NCBI GenBank assembly: GCA_007123575.1
Contig: SKKV01000176.1
Coordinates: forward strand, 1-14,045
Source: Wenzhouxiangella sp.
GTDB lineage: Bacteria; Pseudomonadota; Gammaproteobacteria; Xanthomonadales; Wenzhouxiangellaceae
Direction of reading: 5' to 3'
Length of the DNA: 14,045 nt
The notes under the pieces are model-generated. The model was not told the DNA's origin and searched no databases. It worked only from the letters and a program-made list of their open reading frames with translations. Position 1 is the stretch's first letter; the number at the start of each line of letters is the position of its first letter. Below, one piece after another: positions 1 to 5,770 of the stretch. The position numbers and the translations under genes are program-made.

Positions 1-299
1 CAGGCTTCGATCGAACGGGTCTGGCAACCGAGGGTTTGGGTCAAGCTCACCCGAACCGTCCGCACCCGCTCAGTCCGCGATCTGGCAGACACCACCCGTT
101 GCGAAGGTTGGGAGGTGGCGGGTGGTCGTGCCAGCTTCGATTATCTTGCCGCCTTCATTGCCCGGCTCTCCGTTCGATCTACGCGGATGGTGCTAGCCGC
201 CAATTCATGGGTTAGAATATACGGCTTGCTGATGCATCTTGCAGAACCGCCCGCCAACAGGCGGAAAGCAGTCTACAATTTGAGCAGTATCATGTTTAC
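1..299. other. Left edge with no supported gene; tRNA upstream region
   Basis: No recognisable coding region. Plus frame 1 stays open from the window edge through 342, but it runs into the tRNA-Ser gene and its translation is Arg/Trp-rich and matches no family I know. The minus frames are broken by stops. A small hairpin (CCGCC-AACA-GGCGG, 251-264) has no following T-run, so it is not an obvious terminator. TACAAT at 274-279 is a plausible -10 element for the tRNA, about 20 nt before it; I see no convincing -35 at the right spacing. The first 200 bases could be the tail of a gene that begins outside the window. Confidence 0.4.
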
Positions 300-394
<95 letters not shown>

Positions 395-446
395 TAAAGA
401 AAGCACCGGATACAATGCAGTCCGGTTAGACAAGAAGGCTGGAACA

Positions 447-562
447 GGAGGGATTTGAACCCGATAAGAGGGTTCGACCCGAGCGCAGCGAGGACGATGC
501 GCGCAAGCGCACCCGCAGGGCAAGCGCCGCAGGCGCGCAGTCAATCCCTCCCTCTCCGCCAT
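447..562 (+). repeat. Broken tRNA-Ser-derived repeat with mini-hairpin insert
   Basis: The element has three parts built from the neighbouring tRNA-Ser 3' end. First, 447-462 is an inverted copy of the T-arm (15 of 16 bases match the reverse complement of 367-382). Second, 468-477 repeats GAGGGTTCGA (tRNA 365-374). Third, 543-562 repeats tRNA 374-393 exactly over 20 bases, including the CCA. Between the second and third parts, at the T-loop, about 65 bp of GC-rich DNA is inserted. The insert contains three small perfect hairpins: TGCGC-GCAA-GCGCA (498-511), CCC-GCA-GGG (512-520) and GCGCC-GCA-GGCGC (524-536). The 447-455 and 543-551 segments are 9-bp inverted repeats, so the ends are complementary. 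It has no acceptor 5' half, D-arm or anticodon arm, so it is not a functional tRNA. It could be a dispersed tRNA-derived repeat or an integration scar. Confidence 0.75.
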
Positions 563-572
563 ATGGTTAGAA

Positions 573-625
573 GCGCAACTACTAGCGGTTAGCGAGGACC
601 GCCAGCCTGAGACGGAAAGTTGCGT
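573..625 (+). other. Stem-loop-forming spacer before tRNA-Ser(UGA)
   Basis: CGCAACT (574-580) and AGTTGCG (618-624) are perfect 7-bp inverted repeats. Inside them GCGGT (585-589) pairs with ACCGC (598-602). The whole could fold as a two-part stem. It sits between the tRNA-derived repeat and the next tRNA gene and contains no reading frame of note. It may be part of the pre-tRNA leader or a processing structure, or a chance fold. TACAAT at 633-638 is a possible -10 element for the second tRNA, but transcription from further upstream is equally possible. Confidence 0.35.
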
Positions 626-648
626 TAGAAGTTACAATACGAGCTACC

Positions 649-738
649 GGAGGGGTGGCAGAGCGGTTGAATGCACCGGTCTTGAAAACCGGCAAGGGTG
701 AAAGCCCTTCGTGGGTTCGAATCCCACCCCCTCCGCCA
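649..738 (+). tRNA. tRNA-Ser (anticodon UGA)
   Basis: A class II tRNA. The acceptor GGAGGGG (649-655) pairs with CCCCTCC (728-734), followed by G735 and an encoded CCA (736-738). The anticodon stem CCGGT/ACCGG closes the loop CTTGAAA, giving UGA, which reads UCA (and UCG by wobble). The long variable arm has a GGGTG...-type stem and the T-arm holds GGGTTCGAATCCC. The second serine isoacceptor lies 256 bp after the GGA one on the same strand. A terminator follows 8 bp downstream, so this is the last gene of the tRNA block. Confidence 0.95.
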
Positions 739-746
739 TCATTAAG

Positions 747-777
747 AAAGCCCGCCTTGAGCGGGCTTTTTGTTTTT
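747..777 (+). terminator. Intrinsic terminator after the tRNA-Ser block
   Basis: AAAGCCCGC (747-755) pairs with GCGGGCTTT (761-769) around the loop CTTGA, and the 3' arm runs into a T-rich tract (766-777, broken by one G). This ends plus-strand tRNA transcription. The 3' end of the minus-strand gene is at 778, directly next to it, so the hairpin may also slow transcription from that side. The T-run on the minus strand is only short, so bidirectional action is uncertain. Confidence 0.85.
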
Positions 778-1500
778 TCAACCACCCCCGGGCGCTCGCA
801 GCCAGGGATCCGTGCGGTCCACCGGCGTCGGCCGCTCGCGGCCGCAGGTTCGCCAGCGCATGACGTTGACCGAGAACTGGGGATTGAATACATCCGAGAT
901 GGGGGGGGGATCGTTCTGACCGCACCAGATATCGCCGGAGCGGGTTACCAGGCGGGCGCGCTGTGAGCCGTCTGGTTCGTGCCAGCTATCGTTGCTTGGT
1001 CTGACCGTGCCAACGTAGTCGTTCAGCCATCCTGGTTGGTCGGGCAGGCGTGGAATTGATGATCGGTCGGAGCGTGGTGCCTGGGTGGGACGATGGGCTT
1101 CGCGCACGGCCTCAAGGACCGCCATGCTGTCCAATCTTTCGGAGGGGCTGCTTTCCTGTTCGATTATCGTGGCGGGCCGGCTGGCTGGTTCAGCAGGCTG
1201 CGGGTCAATCGTCTGAGTTTCTTCGTCAGGCTCCTGGGACTGCTCGCGTTCAGGGGGAGAGATCGAGGGCTCTGGCTCGATCATCGTTTCAGTCGGCAAC
1301 GGCTCAGGCTCAACTGCAGGCGCTGGTTCCAGCAGGCTGATTTCGATGCCGGGAGCTGGTGATTTCCCGGGGATGTCTAAATTGGGAAGCAAGATCAGCA
1401 AAGCCAGGTGCGCGGCAACAGACAGCGCAACGGCAGCGAGCAGCCAGCGAGAACCTGACCACTTTGCCGAATGCTGCCCGTCGAGCGTTTGCTCGGTCAT
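778..1500 (-). CDS. TonB-like membrane anchor, Pro/Glu-rich linker, unknown C-terminus
   Basis: A 240-residue protein. I start it at the ATG at 1498-1500 because a strong GGGAGG ribosome site lies just upstream; the frame is open further upstream but without such a site. Residues 19-39 form a single N-terminal membrane helix with Ser27 and His31 four residues apart. This resembles the SxxxH signature that E. coli TonB uses to contact ExbB/ExbD. Residues 48-120 are rich in Pro and Glu, like the periplasm-spanning TonB linker. The C-terminal part (about 155-240) has conserved-looking WLNDYVG, DGSQRARL and CGRERPTPVDRTDPW stretches and two Cys (193, 219) that might form a disulfide. I do not see the YP/GxVxV pattern of a TonB C-terminal domain. 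The membrane position is well supported, but the partner and role are not. It is divergent from icd. Confidence 0.8.
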   Translation of the reverse strand: MTEQTLDGQHSAKWSGSRWLLAAVALSVAAHLALLILLPNLDIPGKSPAPGIEISLLEPAPAVEPEPLPTETMIEPEPSISPPEREQSQEPDEETQTIDPQPAEPASRPATIIEQESSPSERLDSMAVLEAVREAHRPTQAPRSDRSSIPRLPDQPGWLNDYVGTVRPSNDSWHEPDGSQRARLVTRSGDIWCGQNDPPPISDVFNPQFSVNVMRWRTCGRERPTPVDRTDPWLRAPGGG

Positions 1501-1591
1501 TTTCCTCCCTGTCTTGACGCTGTCCATCGCTATGCGGTGCCCGGCAGCCGAATGATAAACTAGCGGTTTTACCGTTAAGAGGAATAAAAAG

Positions 1592-2845
1592 ATGGGGTAC
1601 CAGCATGTGAAATTGCCGGAAACCGGCGACAAGGTCCGGGTTGAGAACGGCAAACTGGTCGTTACCGATCAGCCGATTCTCGGCTACATCGAGGGTGACG
1701 GAATCGGTGTTGATATCACCCCGGCCTGCATGAAGGTCTGGGACGCGGCCGTGGAAAAGGCCTACGGCGGCAAGCGCAAGGTGCATTGGGCCGAGTTGTT
1801 TCTGGGCGAGAAGGCCGCTGGCGTCTATGACGGCAACTACTTCCCCGAAGAGACCATGGATGCGATCAAGGATTTGATCGTTGCCATCAAGGGCCCGCTG
1901 ACCACGCCGGTGGGTGAGGGCTTCCGTTCCCTGAACGTGTCTCTGCGCCAGACCCTGGATCTGTATGCCTGCGTGCGCCCCGTGAAGTGGTACCAGGGCG
2001 TGCCTTCGCCGCTGAAGAAGCCGCATGAGGTCGATGCGGTGATCTTCCGCGAGAACACCGAAGACGTGTACGCGGGGCTGGAGTACGCTTCGGGCTCGGA
2101 GGAGAACAAGAAGCTGGCCAAGTTCCTGCGTGAAGAAATGGGCGCGGAGTTCTTTGAAGATGCCGGCATCGGCATCAAGCCGATCTCGGCATTTGGTTCC
2201 AAGCGCCTGGTGCGCAAGGCCATTCAGTATGCGATTGACAACAATCGCAGCTCTGTCACCCTGGTTCACAAGGGCAACATCATGAAGTTCACCGAGGGTG
2301 CCTTCCGCAAGTGGGGCTACGAGGTGGCGGCCGAGGAATTCGGCGATGTGACCATTACCGAAGACGAGCTGTGGGAAAAGTACGACGGCAAGCAGCCCGA
2401 AGGCAAGATCGTGATCAAGGATCGCATTGCAGACATCATGTTCCAGCTCATGCTGCTGCGCCCGGCCGAGTTCGATGTCCTGGCGACGATGAATCTGAAC
2501 GGTGATTATCTGTCCGACTCGCTGGCGGCCGAAGTGGGTGGCATGGGTATTGCCCCGGGTGCCAACATGGCCGACAACGTGGCCGTGTTTGAGGCCACCC
2601 ATGGCACGGCACCGAAGTATGCCGGCAAGGACATGGTCAACCCGTCGTCGCTGATGTTCTCAGGCTGCATGATGTTTGATTACATCGGCTGGCCGGAAGT
2701 CAGCAAGCTGATCGAAGATGCCTTCGAAACCGTGGTTGGTGAAAAGGTGGTTACCTATGACTTCGCCCGCCTGATTGACAATGCCACCAAGGTACCCACC
2801 AGCGGTTTCGCTGACGCCCTGGTTGATGCAATCAAGCGTGCCTGA
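1592..2845 (+). CDS. icd: NADP-dependent isocitrate dehydrogenase
   Basis: A 417-residue TCA-cycle enzyme of the cytoplasm that oxidatively decarboxylates isocitrate to 2-oxoglutarate. Length and numbering follow E. coli Icd closely. The substrate loop FRSLNVSLRQ carries Ser113 and Arg119; Arg129, Arg153 and Tyr160 are also in place. The metal-binding aspartates are in NGDYLSD (305, 309). Lys342-Tyr343, Val349, Tyr389 and Arg393 match the residues that give NADP rather than NAD specificity in the E. coli enzyme. Ser113 is the residue phosphorylated by AceK in enterics, so the same control at the glyoxylate branch point is possible; no aceK is in view. The start ATG follows an AAGAGGA ribosome site. 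The frame is shared at its end by the start of the next gene. Confidence 0.97.
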   Translation: MGYQHVKLPETGDKVRVENGKLVVTDQPILGYIEGDGIGVDITPACMKVWDAAVEKAYGGKRKVHWAELFLGEKAAGVYDGNYFPEETMDAIKDLIVAIKGPLTTPVGEGFRSLNVSLRQTLDLYACVRPVKWYQGVPSPLKKPHEVDAVIFRENTEDVYAGLEYASGSEENKKLAKFLREEMGAEFFEDAGIGIKPISAFGSKRLVRKAIQYAIDNNRSSVTLVHKGNIMKFTEGAFRKWGYEVAAEEFGDVTITEDELWEKYDGKQPEGKIVIKDRIADIMFQLMLLRPAEFDVLATMNLNGDYLSDSLAAEVGGMGIAPGANMADNVAVFEATHGTAPKYAGKDMVNPSSLMFSGCMMFDYIGWPEVSKLIEDAFETVVGEKVVTYDFARLIDNATKVPTSGFADALVDAIKRA

Positions 2846-3647
2846 AGCCGCTGCCAGCCACTGGCGCGACGCTAGCCTGGCCCTGGCTGAAACCGACCCG
2901 TTCGTGAAATGCGAGCGGGTCGATCAGCTGTGGGCGGCGGTCGAGAGCGGTCAGTGGCAGCCGGCCTGCCCGGGCGGGCAGGCTGATCTGGTCTGTGGCC
3001 GGCCGGAGAAGCCGGTTCTGGTCAATCCGGGCAAGCTGCGCAAGCGCGGCCTGGGCAGTATCGCCGGCCAGCGTGCGCTGGTGCATGCCGTGGCCCATAT
3101 CGAGTTCAATGCCATCAATCTGGGCCTGGATGCAGCGCTTCGCTTTGCCGGCATGCCGGATGATTTTTACCGCGACTGGCTCAGCGTGGCCGCCGACGAG
3201 GCGCGCCATTTCAGGATGCTGAACCAGCGCTTGAACGAGCTGGATGCGGCATATGGCGATTTTCCAGCCCACAACGGGCTTTGGGATATGGCGGAAAAAA
3301 CGGCCCATGACGTGCTGGTGCGCATGGCGCTGGTGCCGCGCGTGCTGGAGGCTCGGGGGCTGGATGTCACCCCGGGTATGATCCAGCGCCTGGAACAGGC
3401 CGGTGATGAGCGTACCGTGGCCGTCTTGCGCGTCATCCTGGAAGAGGAAGAGCGCCACGTGGCAATTGGCTCACACTGGTTTCGCCATCTTTGCCAACAG
3501 CGCGACCTGGTGCCGGATGCCACCTTCGAAGTGCTGCTGGAGCGCTACTTTGGCGGCCAGTTGCGCGGTCCCTTCAATTTTCCGGCACGCAAGCGCGCGG
3601 GCTTTAGCAAGCCCGAGCTGGAACGCCTGCAGGCCATGGATGCTTGA
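2826..3647 (+). CDS. DUF455 ferritin-like domain protein
   Basis: A 273-residue, mostly helical protein of the DUF455 (PF04305) ferritin-like family, whose function is not established; related four-helix proteins include the diiron tRNA hydroxylase MiaE. Likely metal ligands are Glu93 in HIEFNAI, Glu125 and His128 in DEARHF, and Glu208 with His211 in EEEERHVAIG. That is the pattern of paired E and ExxH motifs of a diiron four-helix bundle. The start is uncertain. ATG at 2826 overlaps the end of icd by 20 nt, and GTG at 2838 overlaps it by 8 nt; an in-frame ATG at 2775 lies deeper in icd and looks less likely. None has a clear ribosome site, so translation may be coupled to icd. The next gene follows after 5 nt. 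Confidence 0.88.
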   Translation: MQSSVPEAAASHWRDASLALAETDPFVKCERVDQLWAAVESGQWQPACPGGQADLVCGRPEKPVLVNPGKLRKRGLGSIAGQRALVHAVAHIEFNAINLGLDAALRFAGMPDDFYRDWLSVAADEARHFRMLNQRLNELDAAYGDFPAHNGLWDMAEKTAHDVLVRMALVPRVLEARGLDVTPGMIQRLEQAGDERTVAVLRVILEEEERHVAIGSHWFRHLCQQRDLVPDATFEVLLERYFGGQLRGPFNFPARKRAGFSKPELERLQAMDA

Positions 3648-3652
3648 TCAGG

Positions 3653-4435
3653 ATGAGTACGCTGAACAAGCTTGATGTCGCGATGGTCCAGTCCGAACTG
3701 CGCTGGGGTGATCCCGTGGCTAATCGCACACACCTGGGCGCGCTGATGGATCAGAGCACCGGTGCCGATCTCTATCTGCTGCCGGAGACTTTTGCCACCG
3801 GCTTCCGGGGCGATGATGGCATCGAGGCGGAAAATATGGCCGGCCCCAGCGTGACCTGGATGATTGACCAGGCCGTGGCGCGCCAGGCCGTGGTGGCTGG
3901 CTCCCTGGCTTTGCTGGATGGGTCTGGCAAGCGTCGCAACCGTTTTTTGTTTGTGACCGACAAAGGCGTGCTGGCCCATTACGACAAACGCCACTTGTTC
4001 GGTTTCGGCGGTGAGGACGAGCGCTACAGCGCCGGCCAGACACCGTGCACCTTCGACTGGCGCGGCTGGAAGATTGACCTCCAGGTCTGCTATGACCTGC
4101 GCTTTCCGGTCTGGTGTCACAACAGCCGCGGTTTCGACCTGCAGCTCTACGTGGCCAACTGGCCGGCGCCGCGGGTTGCTGCCTGGCAGGCGCTGCTGAA
4201 GGCTCGGGCAATCGAGAATCAGTGCTACGTGATTGGCATCAACTGCACCGGCCCGGGCGGAAACAATATCGATTACCCGGGCTGTTCGTCAGCCTGGACC
4301 GGCATGGGTGAGAGCCTGGCCGAGTTGGACGGACAGGAGCAGGTCAAGCGGGTGGTGCTCGATCTGGAAGCGTTGTACGAGATGCGCAAGCGTTTTCCCT
4401 TTCTCAGGGACGGCGATCGATTTACTATTGATTAG
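3653..4435 (+). CDS. yafV: Nitrilase-superfamily omega-amidase (YafV/Nit2 type)
   Basis: A 260-residue carbon-nitrogen hydrolase. The Glu-Lys-Cys triad is visible: Glu45 in LPETFATGF, Lys112 in HYDKRHLF and Cys146 in QVCYDLRFPV. These signature contexts and the length match YafV/Nit2-type omega-amidases, which hydrolyse 2-oxoglutaramate or 2-oxosuccinamate to the dicarboxylate and ammonia. 2-oxoglutarate is also the product of the icd enzyme two genes upstream, but I would not build a pathway on that. ATG at 3653 is the chosen start, 5 nt after the DUF455 stop; a TTG at 3644 in frame is an alternative that would overlap. It converges on lexA with a 30-nt gap in which I see only a weak hairpin and a short T-run (4462-4466). 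Confidence 0.9.
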   Translation: MSTLNKLDVAMVQSELRWGDPVANRTHLGALMDQSTGADLYLLPETFATGFRGDDGIEAENMAGPSVTWMIDQAVARQAVVAGSLALLDGSGKRRNRFLFVTDKGVLAHYDKRHLFGFGGEDERYSAGQTPCTFDWRGWKIDLQVCYDLRFPVWCHNSRGFDLQLYVANWPAPRVAAWQALLKARAIENQCYVIGINCTGPGGNNIDYPGCSSAWTGMGESLAELDGQEQVKRVVLDLEALYEMRKRFPFLRDGDRFTID

Positions 4436-4465
4436 CTATTCGGGTAGCGAGTCGATCAGTATTTT

Positions 4466-5089
4466 TCAGAGCCCTCGGCGAATCACGCCGACGCCCAGGC
4501 CCTCGATGGCAAAGTCCTGTTCCGGTCGGACATGCAGGGTAGGGTAGGCAGGGTTTTCCGCTTCCAGAAAAATTCCTCGCCCACGGCGGCGTAGCCGCTT
4601 GACCGTGACTTCATCGTCAATTCTGGCGACCACGATCTGCCCGCTGCGCGCTTCCGGTGTCTTGTGCACCAGCAGCAGGTCGCGGTCATGAATACCCGCT
4701 CCGATCATGCTCTCACCCTGCACCCTCAGGATATAGTGCGGCCGCGGCGAAAATGCCCCGGCATCGACCAGCAGCTCTTCCTCGCGATTCTCTACAGCCA
4801 GGATGGGTGTACCGGCGGTTACCCGGCCAATGACCGGTAAACGGTCAGAGGCTGGCAGGGCGTTTCGTGGTGTACTGGAGCGTTCGATGGGTACCAGTCC
4901 GCGAGCCCGTCCTGGCAAAAGCTGGATGGCGCCGCGCTCAGCCAGCGCTTTCAGGTGGCACTGGGCGGCATTGGGTGAACGGAAACCGAACTGGGCCACG
5001 ATTTCAGCGCGCGTGGGTGGCAGACCGTTGGCCGCCACGCGCTCGTGGATGAAATCCAGAATTTCCTGCTGACGCCGGGTGAGCTTCAT
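4466..5089 (-). CDS. lexA: LexA SOS repressor
   Basis: A 207-residue autocleaving repressor of the DNA-damage response. The N-terminal winged helix-turn-helix (about 1-65) contains GFRSPNAAQCHLKAL, nearly identical to the recognition helix of E. coli LexA. This agrees with the CTGT-N8-ACAG box found upstream. The cleavage site is Ala92-Gly93 in VTAGTP. The S24 peptidase dyad is Ser127 (GESM) and Lys164 (TVKRL), 37 residues apart as in E. coli. All residues needed for RecA*-stimulated self-cleavage are present. The start ATG at 5087-5089 begins the typical MKLTRRQQEIL. It has almost no ribosome site (AGTGG only) because the operator occupies that space. No sulA, recA or imuAB-type gene is next to it; the upstream neighbour is slp. 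Confidence 0.96.
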   Translation of the reverse strand: MKLTRRQQEILDFIHERVAANGLPPTRAEIVAQFGFRSPNAAQCHLKALAERGAIQLLPGRARGLVPIERSSTPRNALPASDRLPVIGRVTAGTPILAVENREEELLVDAGAFSPRPHYILRVQGESMIGAGIHDRDLLLVHKTPEARSGQIVVARIDDEVTVKRLRRRGRGIFLEAENPAYPTLHVRPEQDFAIEGLGVGVIRRGL

Positions 5090-5094
5090 CCACT

Positions 5095-5114
5095 AACTGT
5101 ATCAAAAAACAGTA
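5095..5114 (-). promoter_or_regulatory. SOS box (LexA operator) of lexA
   Basis: CTGT (5097-5100) and ACAG (5109-5112) are separated by exactly 8 A/T-rich bases, flanked by A and T. This matches the gammaproteobacterial consensus CTGT-N8-ACAG. It lies 7 nt upstream of the lexA ATG on the minus strand, so LexA bound here would cover the start region and repress its own gene. I found no second box beside it. Confidence 0.9.
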
Positions 5115-5145
5115 ACGCAGAGCGATCTTCAGCCCGCTCCGGGTC

Positions 5146-5700
5146 TCAATTGCTGATGATGATCTTTCCGGATACGCGGCTGCGACCATGGCGGGTGCGG
5201 TACGCCCACCAAGGATCATAGTATGGCCACCATGGATCGTGAACCAGGATCATGTCCGGTCGATCGGCCCAGAGATAGATCACCTCGGCGTCCAGCAGTG
5301 GGTAGCGGTAGACAAACTCGCCGATTGCGCCATCGGTGAAACCGGTGATCCGTCCGATCACGGTCAGCTCGCGGCCGCGGCGGAAGATTTCCGGGTCCTG
5401 GAATCCATCACGGCAGGCAAGAAAGCGACCGTGGTGGCGGTCTCCAGCGAGGGGGCGGAAATCACGGTCCAGTTGCTTGGCCAGCACTTCAATGCAGGTT
5501 TGATCGGCTTCAGGGCGAGTATCGACGATCTGGCCGCCCCAGCGCACCTGGCCCCCTACCGATCGCTCGGTCGCCTGGTCGGGTTGAAAATCGGGATAGT
5601 CGCCGACCAGGGGAGCAGGGATGGTGGCGCAGCCGTTGAGCAAAAGCAGGCCCAGGGTGGCGATCGCCAGGACCTGCAGATTCGAAGGTTTGAACATCAT
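5146..5700 (-). CDS. slp: Slp-family outer-membrane lipoprotein
   Basis: A 184-residue lipoprotein. A type II signal peptide (hydrophobic residues 8-22) ends in a lipobox LNGC with the lipidated Cys at 24. The mature part contains the family-like GGQVRWGGQIVDTRP, RGRELTVIGRITG and YPLLDAEVIYLW stretches seen in Slp (PF03843) proteins. Slp is induced by starvation and stationary phase in E. coli; its biochemical role is not known. No Asp follows the Cys (it is Ala25), so outer-membrane sorting is expected. I start at the ATG at 5698-5700, preceded by GGAG at suitable spacing; a second ATG follows directly. It is 70 nt downstream of tgpA and 56 nt upstream of lexA. The C-terminus is rich in Trp, Tyr and Asp. 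Confidence 0.88.
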   Translation of the reverse strand: MMFKPSNLQVLAIATLGLLLLNGCATIPAPLVGDYPDFQPDQATERSVGGQVRWGGQIVDTRPEADQTCIEVLAKQLDRDFRPLAGDRHHGRFLACRDGFQDPEIFRRGRELTVIGRITGFTDGAIGEFVYRYPLLDAEVIYLWADRPDMILVHDPWWPYYDPWWAYRTRHGRSRVSGKIIISN

Positions 5701-5752
5701 GTGGGCAAACTCCGTTGTGCCAAAACCAGGGCGCTGACAAATATTTTGACCC

Positions 5753-5764
5753 CTCGCGCGCGAG
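5753..5764. promoter_or_regulatory. 12-bp perfect palindrome between tgpA and slp
   Basis: CTCGCG followed at once by CGCGAG, with no spacer. It lies 6 bp beyond the tgpA stop codon and about 50 bp before the slp start. With no loop it makes a poor RNA hairpin and no T-run follows, so it is unlikely to be a terminator. It could be an operator for slp; A/T-rich DNA on its slp side (about 5740-5750) might hold a -10 element. Such a short GC palindrome can also arise by chance in GC-rich DNA. Confidence 0.25.
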
Positions 5765-5770
5765 ACTGTT

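Noticed and set aside
447..562. Attachment sites of an integrated phage or island at tRNA-Ser
   Set aside because: The exact repeat of the tRNA 3' end is only about 150 bp away, with no integrase or cargo between. A small repeat or scar is possible, but an intact integrated element is not.
1514..1519. TTGACG as a -35 element for icd
   Set aside because: No -10-like hexamer lies 16-18 bp downstream. The only A/T-rich candidate (near 1554) is 34 bp away.
1564..1574. Short inverted repeat CGGT-TTT-ACCG in front of icd
   Set aside because: Only 4-bp arms, close to the ribosome site. Too short to claim an operator without comparative data.
1310..2602. A 430-codon open frame on the minus strand
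   Set aside because: It is antisense to icd and the N-terminal part of the TonB-like gene. Its His/Arg/Leu-rich translation matches no family, and the opposite strand encodes a clear isocitrate dehydrogenase.
4434..4466. Possible terminator between the convergent yafV and lexA genes
   Set aside because: The hairpin has only a 4-bp GCTA/TAGC stem and sits several bases from the T-run, so I do not list it as a terminator.
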